NCBI GenBank assembly: GCA_022457065.1
Contig: JAJGBQ010000007.1
Span: 2,382,501-2,446,500 of the forward strand
Direction of reading: 5' to 3'
Length of the DNA stretch: 64,000 bases
From: Curvularia sp. ZM96
Lineage: Eukaryota; Ascomycota; Dothideomycetes; Pleosporales; Pleosporaceae
Below are positions 1-9,734 of this stretch, in pieces. Below the pieces are notes generated by a model. That model did not search any database, was not told where the DNA came from, and saw nothing but the letters and a program-made list of their open reading frames with translations. Position 1 is the stretch's first letter. Every line of letters starts with the position of its first letter. A program made the position numbers and the translations under genes.

Positions 1-3000
1 GTACATCTAAGTTGCCATTCTTGCCCAGGGTTGTCAGAGGCAGTTTGTAGTCTGAATATTGCAGCCTGGTTATCTGCATATACTCTAACATCTAGACAGT
101 CGTCTGCTAGGTCGATAGCTTTCTCTAGGCCTAGAGTAATACCTTCTAGTTCTCCGTTATAGACTAGCTGGTTGTATCCTATATTAACCTTTTCCTGAGC
201 TATAAGACTAGCTCCTTTGTAGAAGGCTACTCCTACTCCTATACCCTTGCCTTTGCTTGTGGCTGAGGCGTCTGAGTAGATGGAGAGGAGGTGTTTGTCT
301 TCTAGGAGTTCCTTATGGTGCTTTGCTTCGATTTCCTTAGAATTCTTAGATATATTCGTCTTATAGAGTATTTCTGAGCTCCAGGGCATAGACGCGTAGT
401 GCTGAATCTTCTCACTATCCGAGGATAGTGCTGTTGAGATAGATCTAGTAATACGCTCTAGCTGCTTGCCTTGATTGCTAGAGATAGCAATGTTGAGAGG
501 GTGGCTAGGAGCTAGCTTTCTTGCTCTAAAGGCGTATTGACGTAGGGCGTTATTAAGTCTAACTCTAGGAGGGTAAAGAGCTGCTTCTACCTCGCTAGGT
601 ATAGCAGGTGAGGTTCTAAAGGATCCTAGGATTTTCCTGCAGGCTTGATTCTGCAGCTTCTGCCTCTGATTGAGTGCTGTATGTTGCTCCTTCCAGAAGA
701 TTTGGCAGCCATAGTCCGCTACGCTAGTGACGCAGGCTAGATAGAGTTGTCGTACTGCTCTAGGCGAGAGGCCTTTATTTGAGTTTGCTAGCCTGCTAAG
801 GCGGTGAAAGGCTGCGCTAGCCTGCTGGTTCCTAATGTAGCTGTGGTGCTTGAATTTGAGGCTGCAGTCAAAGTAGATGCCTAGCCATCTAACTAGCTCC
901 TTAGACTGTACTGTTTCCTGAGTAGGTAGAGTAAGTACTCTACTTTGATCTTTTCTAGATCTTGTCCAGTTAACTAGTTCCGTCTTTGAGCTGTCGAATT
1001 GGATAGCTGACTCCTCTGCTAGTCTAAAGAGATTCTGGATCTCCTTTTCTAGTAACTTGATATTTTTCCTTACTGACGTAGACGATACGGAGATCTGTAG
1101 GTCGTCTATATAGGAGGAGGAGTAGGTGCTCTCACTCGCTTGAATTGCTTGAAAGAGCGGTTTTGAGTAGATTAGAAACAGGATTGGCGAGGCTGGGCTT
1201 CCTTGAGGGGTTCCTGTTGAGATTTCCTGAGGCTCCTCAGTCTGTCCGTCAAAAGATAGCTCTAGTACTCTACCTTCTAGAAAGGACTTTGTCCAGGCTA
1301 GTAGACAGCAGGGTAGGCCTTGATCTCTCATGACTTCTAGAAGCTTATTTTTTGAGACGTGATCGAAGGCTCCTTTAATATCAAGAAAGATAGTAGTAGT
1401 AACTTTCTGTTTTCTTTTCTGCTGCTGTATGTTGTTATAGAAGAGTAGCGCAGCGTCGATAGCGGACTTCTTTAGTCTTCCTCCTAGTTGAGAGGGGTGG
1501 AGTAGATCAGTTGTTTCCGCTAGTGCGCCTAGTCTCCTAGCTACTAGCCTTTCTAGTACTTTGCCTAGACAGTTTAGAAGTGAGATTACTCTATAGGCTT
1601 TTGGGATCGAGTAGTCGGGCTTGCTTGGCTTTTTTAGGATTACTCCTTTTGCTTTTCTCCAGCACCTTGGGTGGTAGCCTAGGTTAAATAGAGTAGAGTA
1701 TATCCTAAATAGAGTTGCCGACTGCGTTAAGTAGGCCTTTTGGATCACCTCATGGCTGATCAGATCAGGCCCTGGTGAGGTAGCCTTCACTTTGCAGCAG
1801 GCAAAGGAGAGTTCGTCCTCTGTTAGAGCAGGCCAGGTCCACCTGCTGTCTCCCCTGTAGGTGTAGAAGGAAGGGATAGCTGTCGTAGGAGGCGGAGGAA
1901 AGAGATCTTCTCTAAAAGCCTTGCACTTCTCTGTAAACGACTCCTTGCCTTTAATAGCAGGTATTCGAGTACTTAGGTTATCTTTCGTATATGCTAGAGC
2001 TTTAAAGATATCATGTGGCGAGTCTTTTTGAAGAAAGGCCTCCCAGTGGCCTTGTTTAGCTCGTCGAATAGCTTTTAAATATCTATTTTTAGTGCGTAGA
2101 TACTCTCGTTTCCACTGGTAGAGGGAGCTATTATTTTCCTTTTTGCCTCCTTCTTGTAGGCTCTATAGGCTCTGCTTAGGTCTTGCTTTCGGCTATCTAG
2201 CTCGCTCGTCCACCAGGGCTTAGGCTTAGGCTTTTGGCTGACTAGTGGAGTTGACTTTTCTAGTGCGTTCTGTATAGCCTTTGTAAGATCCTCTCCTAGC
2301 TTATCTAGCTTAGTTTCTAGCGGGATATTTTGTCCTAGAATAAGCTTTCTTGAGGTGTAGTTCGAGCAAGGAGGTAGTGTCGACAGTCGCTCCTCTAGGC
2401 CTATGGCTTTGATCTCCTGTCCTAGCGTCTCCTTAAAGGTCTTCCAGTCTGTTTTTCTAGTATTGTACGTCTTTGGCTGTCTAGGTAGCTCGCTAGTAGT
2501 ATAGATACTAAATAGAATAGCGTGGTGGTCAGATCCAACTTCAGGTATAGTCTGCCAGTCCTGGATACTAGCAGCTATATCGTTGGTTACAAAAGTAAGA
2601 TCTAATACGCTCTCTTTCCGCATGTGAGCTCTGAAGAAGGTGCCTTCCCTAGAGTATTTAGTAGAGTGAGATTTTGCGTATCTATCCACTCTACTAGATC
2701 CTCTGCTAGTGTGCTAGGGCTGCGCTCCTCTAGGCTCCATCTAGGATGGTGGGTGTTGAAATCTCCTAGAATAATTGACTGAGGCTGTAGGGTCTCCTGT
2801 AGTAGGCGCCTCTGGATTGTTGTCTTGTTTAAACCTTCTAGTAGGCTCTTCTCGTTATAAATGTTATAGATATAGAAGTTAGTGGTAGTAGCTAATACTT
2901 TAATAGCTAGAAAGTCGTTATCGTCGCTAATAAGTGGATTAACCTCTACTTCTAGATCTTTTCTAATATAGAAGAGTACTCTAGGCCTTAAGGAGCTATC

Positions 3001-3189
3001 CTCTAGGGTAGGTAGTATCTGAGTAAAGTCCTGGTGAGCGATAGATCTAGTTTTTGCGTACGAGGGTCCCTTGAGTAGCCAGGGCTCCTGTACTGCGATG
3101 ATTTTGGCGCCTACTTTGACAGCTAGATCTAGCGCGCTCTCGGTAGCAGGACTACTTCTATTAACGTTTATTTGTAGAATTTTCAACAT
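1..3189 (-). pseudogene. LINE ORF2 (endonuclease-reverse transcriptase-RNase H), partial, two frameshifts
   Basis: The frame starts at ATG 3189, one base after the ORF1 stop (TAG 3191-3193), an arrangement suited to translational reinitiation. The N-terminal part is an AP endonuclease, with QEPWLL near the start and ILGDFNTHHPRW further on. The reverse transcriptase follows, with FLDIKGAFDHV, TGTPQGSPASPILF and the catalytic SYIDDL at about 1100-1120. RNase H occupies roughly 350 to the left edge, with YSDAS, NGELEGI and YADNQAA marking its acidic residues. Frame breaks occur near 2665 (AGGGAAGG, one G short) and near 2098. From about 2098 to base 1 the frame has no stop, nearly 700 codons. 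The protein should reverse-transcribe the element at its target site; the missing C-terminus is off the window. Confidence 0.85.
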
Positions 3190-3190
3190 C

Positions 3191-4641
3191 CTAGTTAGTA
3201 GGGCTCGTCCTAGTAGTCCTAGCTATAAGGATATCGCAGCTAGGGTTATTTGCTGCGTGAGGCTTACTACAGTTGACGCACTTAAAAATAGTGTGTACGC
3301 ATGCTTTTCCTTTTGTGGGGCAGGACTTGCATTTATGTAGGCTTGTGTGGTGAGCCTCACTGCAGATCTGACAGGCTACTTTCGAGCATCTAGCCTCTAG
3401 GTGGCCAAAGCCTTGGCATTTCGAGCATTGTCTAGAGTTATTAATAACTCGTAGCTTCTCTGCTCTAAGGCTCTCTCCTAGGATATAGAGCTTTCCTCTA
3501 ATAGCCTTAAGAGCCTCCTCTTCGGTCGCAAAGGCGACGCAGGCGGAGCCGTAGCTCTGCTGTTCTCTCTTAGACTCGGGGGTGAGCCAGAAAGGAGTGC
3601 CTACTACTTTTAGGCCTTTATTAAAGGTCTCGATTTCCCCTTAATTACCTCTAGGCTGTGGTTCGTTGGTAGCTTGTGGATAACTACTTTATACCATGAG
3701 GTAATAGGCTGCGCTGCCTTAAAGGCTACTAGATCCTTCCAGATCCTCTGGTTTTCTAGCAGGTACTTGGCTGTGAAGGAAGGCGTGGTAGTAACTACCT
3801 TATTTCCCTTTGATGATATAGTCACTGACGCGACTACAGGCGATCGTACACCTCCTTTAGAGGTGAAGGCTTGGTTGAAGGCGTTTCTTAGCCTTAAGGC
3901 GTCAAAGGCAGCAGGAGCCCCTAGGTTGACTAGGACTAGTTGTCTCTCCTTGAGGCTCGGCTTAGCCTTTTGAGGTGTCTTCTTGTGCACAGTAGTCCAC
4001 TGTTGCTCCTTGTTTATTGCTGCTGTAGCAGCTGCAGCGTACGAGGTAGGTTGCGGTGGAGCAGCTATCTGACTATTTCCCTGCTGGTTTGGTCTTGTAG
4101 TAGTAGGCCTATCGAGACGACGAACTTTATCTCTGAGCTCCTTTGAGACATTTGAAAGTGAGGAGATCTGATCTCCTAGTATGGCTGAGTTCTTCTTACT
4201 GACTCTACCTGTCTCAGTATAGTCTCTAAAGACTTCTACTAGGTCGAGCAGGTTAGTCTGCTGCGTGGGGTTATTTTCAGCTAGATTAGCTGCTTGGACT
4301 ACTAGGTTTCTAGCGATCTCCAGAGCCTCTTCTACTGACGTAGCCTTAGGTGTCCTGTTTTGGCTAGAGAAAGGATTTCTCAGCGTTGAGCCAATGAAAG
4401 GAGAGAAATTGCTTCTAGTGCGTGTCTCTGTTCGTGTCTTTTCTGGCGAGAAATTGGCTTGTCTTTTGTTTGGTGGTAGAATAGGAATTTCAAAAACACT
4501 AGAGGTGTCTCGATTTTGAGTAGGCGTAGTTGGCTGAGTAGATTCCATTTCTATCTCGTTCTGAATCTGTCCTTCTAGCTCTATTGGCTCCTGCCTCGTC
4601 CTTGGTATATGGACGTCGATAGTATCGCTGTCAGGCGGCAT
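3191..4641 (-). pseudogene. LINE ORF1 (gag-like, three zinc knuckles), one frameshift
   Basis: The start at ATG 4641 gives a Ser/Thr/Pro-rich N-terminus, an Ala-rich stretch and then an RNA-binding region. The open frame ends at 3610, but coding continues one base out of register to TAG 3191-3193. The second part carries CCHC knuckles, including CSKCQGFGHLEARC and CQICSEAHHTSLHKC, and a final CVNCSKPHAANNPSC. The shift lies in AAGGGGAAATC near 3625 and is explained by one G missing from a G run. In LINEs such a protein binds the element RNA. Total length would be about 484 residues, normal for a Tad-type ORF1. A sequencing indel is an alternative to a true mutation. Confidence 0.85.
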
Positions 4642-4699
4642 TCTGCTTAGTAATCCGCGTGGTCTGTGTGTTCTGCGTTAAAAGTGAGACGTGTTCAAA

Positions 4700-5269
4700 A
4701 TTAACTCCTTTTATAGCTTCTATCTCCACAGCGCGTAGACTGCACGCCTCAAGAGTAGTTGTAATCGATTTCTAAGGGTTTGATTATATATATTCGACTA
4801 AGATTACACCTATTCTGAAAAACTCGTAGAATTAAGGTTTGATCTGTGCTGCCAGCTCCGCTTTATTAGCCTAGTTGTCCGTGTATATAGCTATACTCTT
4901 CTATTTGCTATACTTTTTTACGTATCTCTACGCGACTTATAGTGCTAAACTAATATCTTATAACTTCGCGGCGTATACTATTGATAGAGCGTCTAAACCT
5001 ACGTGTATAGATAGTGTCTACTATGTGAGTGATTTAATTTAATTTAATTTAATTTTATCCTAACTTTAGGAGTTAACTGAAGGTAGTAACTATTCTATGT
5101 GAAATAGAATAACTAAGTATTAATCTGTGTAATAGAAGAACTTATGAATAGATTGATCCCGAGTGACGAAGGTATTATCTCTCTAATACGCTGCTCTAGA
5201 AAAAGGTTAGCGTGGTAAGTAGGAGAGTTTAAAAGCCTCTTGCTTTCTACTTTAGAATAGATTGGTCTT
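4700..5269. other. AT-rich degraded DNA upstream of the LINE
   Basis: No coding frame is visible. TpA is abundant, as expected of RIP. It includes a short (TTTAA)n tract at 5032-5056 and, from about 5150, the first copy of the hairpin module described separately. Confidence 0.6.
5032..5056. repeat. (TTTAA)n microsatellite
   Basis: About five tandem copies of TTTAA. It could be the tail of a decayed retroposon, but nothing adjacent supports that directly. Confidence 0.8.
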
Positions 5270-6035
5270 TGTTGTAAGTAATAAGAAAGATTTCCTCTCT
5301 GGTTAAAGACGAGTGGTTGAGGCTTAATATCTGTCTACGTTAGAAGATGATGATTATCGTGGTGCGAGGATTACGTGACGTAGTCTCCTGCTAAGAGGTG
5401 GCCTCCCGCTAAGGAAGGGATGCTATAAGGATATAGGATGCTATGTTCTCTTAGACCTCCTATGCAAGTGTGCTTCTAGGGGATGCTAGGGAAGATACGA
5501 CCTGAAGTAATGGGTATAAAGGATGGATGGGTTTTATAATTATACTCGTTATGGTTAACTCTCTTATAGGTTCTCCTCTTACATAGATTGATACTTGGCT
5601 ATTCTATCTTTATAGACTTAGTTTTTTAATTATTAGTTAAACTCCTATAATACTTTTCTACTAGAGCTTTTACTAATAATTGTATAGATGTATACCTAAG
5701 ACCTATCTCGCCCTAATCTAGATCGAGACTAGATACGTATAACCTAACTCTATGTAATAGTCCGAAGTAATAAAGGACTCTTTAATTTACAACTCTCTGA
5801 TATACTGCTCTAGAATAAGGCTAGCGTGGAAAGTAGGAGGCTTTTGAACTCTGCTGCTTTCTACGCTAGACTAGATTGATCCTTAGCGGCGAAGGCCTTT
5901 TGACCTCTACTTTATTCTAGACACAACCCTATCTAGTCTAGCGTGGGCAAGTAGGAGAGTTAAAAGGTCTCTTGCCTGCCCTTGCTAGACTAGATAGGGT
6001 TGTGTCTAGGATGAAGTGGAGGTTACTAGCTAAGA
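5150..6035. repeat. Three copies of a hairpin (foldback) module, one split off by an LTR
   Basis: The best copy has 40-bp inverted arms at 5903-5942 and 5984-6023 round a 41-bp loop. The arms differ at only three sites, each T against C. The loop is itself partly self-complementary (GGGCAAGTAGGAGAG against CTCTTGCCTGCCC). Related units lie at about 5160-5269 and 5776-5875, sharing GCTCTAGAA, TTAGCGTGG, AAGTAGGAG and a trailing GATTGATCC...CGAAGG. The solo LTR at 5270-5759 lies between copies 1 and 2. Confidence 0.75.
5270..5759 (+). repeat. Solo Gypsy-type LTR, RIP-mutated
   Basis: It begins TGTTGTAAGTAATAAG and ends near ATGTAATA, matching the ends (TGTTACAAGTAACAG...GTGTAACA) of the LTRs at 13837 and 22589. 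Internal landmarks are shared: TATAAAGGATGG, ATTATACTCGTTATGGTTAACTC and CTCGCCCTAATCTAGATCGAGACTAG. It is about 490 bp with no internal region attached, as expected of a recombined solo LTR. The flanking 5-mers (GTCTT and GTCCG) match at only three of five bases. Confidence 0.75.
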
Positions 6036-6420
6036 AGCAAGCGCATTTGGTACGGACCGCACTAGCCCGGTGGAAGATAGGCTATAGTTTTTGTACTGGC
6101 AACTCTATGTGATGTACTATGTTTAATTTGTAGTTAAGGCAGGTCTGAATAGAAAGGCAAGCTAGCATATAAGCTACCGTACCTGTAACAGGGAGAGATG
6201 CATGTTGATAGTGGATCGCTCTAAACTACTTATCCCTATCCTTACACTTATTCTTGCACTTAGGAGGTAAAAAGACACTACTAAAATGCTTATTTAGGTA
6301 ACTGGTTAGTGATTAATGCGTATGATACGGAATTTGCGTGGTAAATGCGCCTGAATCTAGGACCGCTGGGAGATCTTTCTTGTTGGATGGATGGTAGGTG
6401 GTTACATTCTAATTCTAATG
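6036..6420. other. No gene seen
   Basis: Between the hairpin repeats and the protease relic there is no supported frame, RNA gene or repeat. Confidence 0.5.
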
Positions 6421-6424
6421 GAGG

Positions 6425-7300
6425 CTTGCGTTGCCTTGAATATGAGCGAACGTCCCTGTGAAAGGCAATCTAAGTCTAGTATGTTTTGTAGGAGACACAG
6501 TTGAGAATGGCACTGCAGCACTAGCTTTGTTTGATCAAAATCTCCTAGCGTGAGTGAGCCGGTGAGACTGGTGCCTTGAAGTTCGTTATCTTATTCAAAC
6601 AGCTTAAGCCATAAGGACTTACCTCTGTTGCGTATGTACAATCCGAAGGACCTTCTATCAATCACGCTTTTACTGAAGGCTGTGGCGAGCACAGACTGAT
6701 AGAAGTAACCAAACGTGCCGTTTGGACCAGACTCGTGCGTGTCAAACCCTAAGCCCAGCAGCCCTCCACCAGCAGTGAAGTTGCCCTCTTCGATCATGGC
6801 GAATTGCTGCGCCGCCAAAGTAGCTGATGATAAAACAACCTGATCTTTGACGTAGACCCCGTTCAGTGCTTGACCGCTAATACACGTCACGTTCAGAAAT
6901 GGTGGACCTTTTGTCACATTCTGGTTCTTGGACTTCCCGTGGTCATCTACCTCTTAACATCAGCCGTTACTTGATGTAGCTTAGGGTATCTTAAGGGTCT
7001 ATAAAGAACATGAACTTACAGCATTGCCAGCTGTCGTTCCCGCAGCTGCGGTTGAAGTATCTCGCCATAAACCCAAGTGTCTGTGCTACCCGTGTCAAGC
7101 AGAAGCTCCAGTGGCTGTCCCGGATCACCGACTGACCCATTTAGAAAGTAAAACCGGCTCTTATCAGTGAAACAACCATGCAATAGTATGCTCACGATCT
7201 TGCTCTCGCTTAGCGATGACTTCTCAACGTGGAAAGACCAGCTAAAGGACAGCTGAGCACAGTATAGCAAGAAAATTAGTTGAATAACCATCTTTGTCAT
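6425..7300 (-). pseudogene. Secreted aspartic protease (peptidase A1) relic
   Basis: ATG 7300 opens a signal peptide (MTKMVIQLIFLLYCAQLSFS). The first catalytic motif follows, DTGSTDTWV, preceded by the flap-side FLNGSVGDPGQ. Just after TWV the frame shifts: one extra T in GGGTTTATGG separates it from a Cys-containing stretch (NRSCGNDSWQC). A GTAAGT intron begins near 7017. The next exon (6591-6917) carries GVYVKDQVV and GLLGLGFDTHE, typical of yapsin/SAP-like A1 enzymes. Another GTAAGT follows the residues LYIRNR, and a third piece has GSLTLGDFD, after which the frame decays near 6425. The second catalytic Asp region is not recognisable. As it stands it cannot give a full protease. Confidence 0.75.
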
Positions 7301-8190
7301 GATAGGGTAATGGGATCCCAGCAGCAAGAGACGAGCAAACAAGTTCATGAAGATGCAACATAGAAACATAAGATTTGCAGATGATCCCCTACTTATAGCC
7401 TTGCGTAAGTTCGCAAGCAGTAAAGTATGCAAACAAAGCTGCAGTCACACCTTAGCTGAACGATTCCTTCTTCCAATTAGGGAACGCAGTCCTTACAATG
7501 AGACGTGCCAGTATCCGAAGCTGTTGTTTAAGAACAACATAAGTGGCATGCGAGCTACCACTGCATGCGAGCCGCCACCCTCCTCAACCTTTTGCGACGC
7601 GTCAGCTTTCAACTATAATGGCTCAACCAATAAATACACGATCGTCCTGCAAAGAAACAAGTATCGTCCTTGTTATATCATCTCTTGATTGCAATCGGAT
7701 CCAACATGTGAAGCGTGCTACACGTACTTTTACTAACGAATCCTGGTACGCTTTTGTAAACTTAGAAGTACCATGTAAAGTCACGTGGTTGTCCACTGAC
7801 TAATAACGCTGTATTTAAACTTGCTCTTAGTACTATACACAACACAATACATAATACTTTATCTACATTCAACTACTTACATTGAGCCTGTAATTTTGCT
7901 ATTTAGAACTATAATAGATAGATGCACGTGTGAAGAGTATATAGAGATTACCTTGATTCTATGAAACTGTGAGGTTTGGACGTAATGTATTTGAACAATG
8001 TTGGTGGTTCGTTGCGGAGGGATGTTCGACCAGTAGGGACGGACGTTACCTCTACTGTGCATTCTCCTCTATACGACCTACACCCGATCTATTATTTCGT
8101 CCTAATTACTAATTTATATAACAGGGCCCGACTAAACATCGCTTCGGCGATTTCGACCGTCCCTTACAAATAGATCTAGAAGGCTAGCTT
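7301..8190. other. Intergenic, no supported gene
   Basis: Several short plus-strand frames (7347-7688, 7543-7803) overlap each other and show no domain or good start context. From about 8150 the sequence grades into the RIP-degraded block. Confidence 0.5.
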
Positions 8191-8571
8191 AAATTACGAA
8201 AACTAAAAGCGCTACCCTTATTAATACACTATGTTGCAGATCACAGCTCTAGGTATTAGCCCGCCACCGAACCCTCCCTGCAACTATTAATCTCCGCGGC
8301 TTTCTGCATACGAGCTCTAGAATAAATTACTTACCTAGAATCTCCTCTTTAGACAACTAGATAAACCTAACTTACAACTTAGTACTACTATTGTATAAGT
8401 ATTTTCTATAGAGAGATATCATATCTAGTAAGTTACGCAGTGGCTCTGTGGAAGCTTAGAGTAAGTGTTATTATAGGGACCTAGCTATAGAAAAGCTTGC
8501 CCCGCCGATATTAAAGAGTAGCCCTCTTAAGGCCTCTACTTCGACGACACATAACCTCTAGTCGTTCTATT

Positions 8572-9470
8572 CTATAATAACTTCCTAAGAGGACTAATTC
8601 CTACGATTAAACAGAAACCTAGGCGCTTACTTAGCCCTCGACTTAAAAACACTAAGACTTAACGACATCTATTATAAATTAATTATTTCGTGAGCCTACA
8701 TATCTACTATCTATTACTTATAAATGTAGAATCCTCTCGCTTAGTAGAGGCCGTATATATAACCGCGCGGATAATATAGGATTTTTAGCCTACTTATAAA
8801 ACACCTATAATCATACTAGGCTTTACTATATCTAGTGCAAAGTCTCGAGCCGACTCTATTCCCGCTTAATAGACCCTTCTACGCTTCTTCCCTAATATAT
8901 TAGGCTTAAAAATCTCTAAATTCTCCTTATTCGTAGTACTAGTAAGAGCTAGTAAATTAGCTTAAGTTACTAACGCTAAAGTTGTTAATAAGAACAACTC
9001 TATTTAAGCTTTCTCTGCTTAAGATCCGCTCGTATAGAATGTTTAGCAGTAGATAGAGAACTCTTACAGATAATATTAAGGCCTAAGATTAAGCTAATGT
9101 TAATTTACGGGGTTAACATACGACACTCTAGACACTCACTAGAACTGCTAGAAATCGTGCGAATAATGTGACAGTAAGAGCTAAGTTAAGAGGATTGCTA
9201 GTGACTAAAGTACTAAATAGAACGATAAGATAGTATAGAATTAAGCAGATGCTAATATGCGCAATATGTAGGACTGTCTAGAGATAGCCTTAGAGGAAAT
9301 AATAGTTGTAAGTAAGATGTTAAAAAGGCCTAAGTGACTTCGCTGTCGCGATTCTGCTCCCTCTAAAGATAGCACTATTTCTAGATTGCTAACTACGCTT
9401 AATAACGTGTTATGTATGACGCGTAGATAGGTTTTAGTAGCCTTATATCTTACAGAGAAGCCTTATAATA
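8572..9470 (+). pseudogene. Unidentified RIP-degraded reading frame
   Basis: In the plus frame read from AAC at 8579, about 290 codons contain many TAA/TAG but no TGA that I can find, which points to a former coding strand rather than random DNA. Residue runs such as PIIILGFTISSAKSRADSIP and LRFFPNILGLKISKF are well formed. A Cys-containing patch (NC..SCE.CDSK) occurs near 9150. I do not recognise the family. It converges on the histidine kinase relic. Exact ends are uncertain. Confidence 0.4.
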
Positions 9471-9734
9471 CGAAACGGTAATATCTATATTAAATAGATA
9501 GGCGTGGATATTGCTAGGATCCCGCTATGTGCATGCGTACGTAGATGTTATCCCTAATATCCCTTACGACTAAAAGCTTCTAGGACACTACTAAATATAG
9601 GTATATAAAACAATCTTCGATGTGGATAATAAATTACTCGAATGTAGGCCACGAGGATAAAGTGAAGAGAGCGCCCTGGCAAGCAGTCCTTGTAGCAAAG
9701 CATAATAGAAGATGACTAATAGCTTTAGGTAGGA

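Larger units (their letters stand above)
1..4700 (-). mobile_element. Tad-like non-LTR retrotransposon (LINE), 3' end off the window
   Basis: Two consecutive minus-strand frames have the classic LINE order: a nucleic-acid-binding ORF1 with zinc knuckles, then an ORF2 with AP endonuclease, reverse transcriptase and RNase H. This is the architecture of the fungal Tad1 clade. The 3' UTR and tail lie beyond base 1. The 5' limit is uncertain; about 60 bp of leader precedes the ORF1 ATG before the sequence turns AT-rich. Unlike its neighbours it shows few RIP-type nonsense codons and is interrupted only by three single-base frameshifts, so it is probably a recent insertion or one that escaped RIP. 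Confidence 0.85.

Noticed and set aside
3674..3973. Plus-strand frames over LINE ORF1 (3674-3973, 3940-4146, 4265-4519)
   Set aside because: Shadows of the well-supported minus-strand ORF1.
5150..6035. CRISPR-like array
   Set aside because: Three irregular hairpin units separated by an LTR, in a fungal context; no equal spacers.
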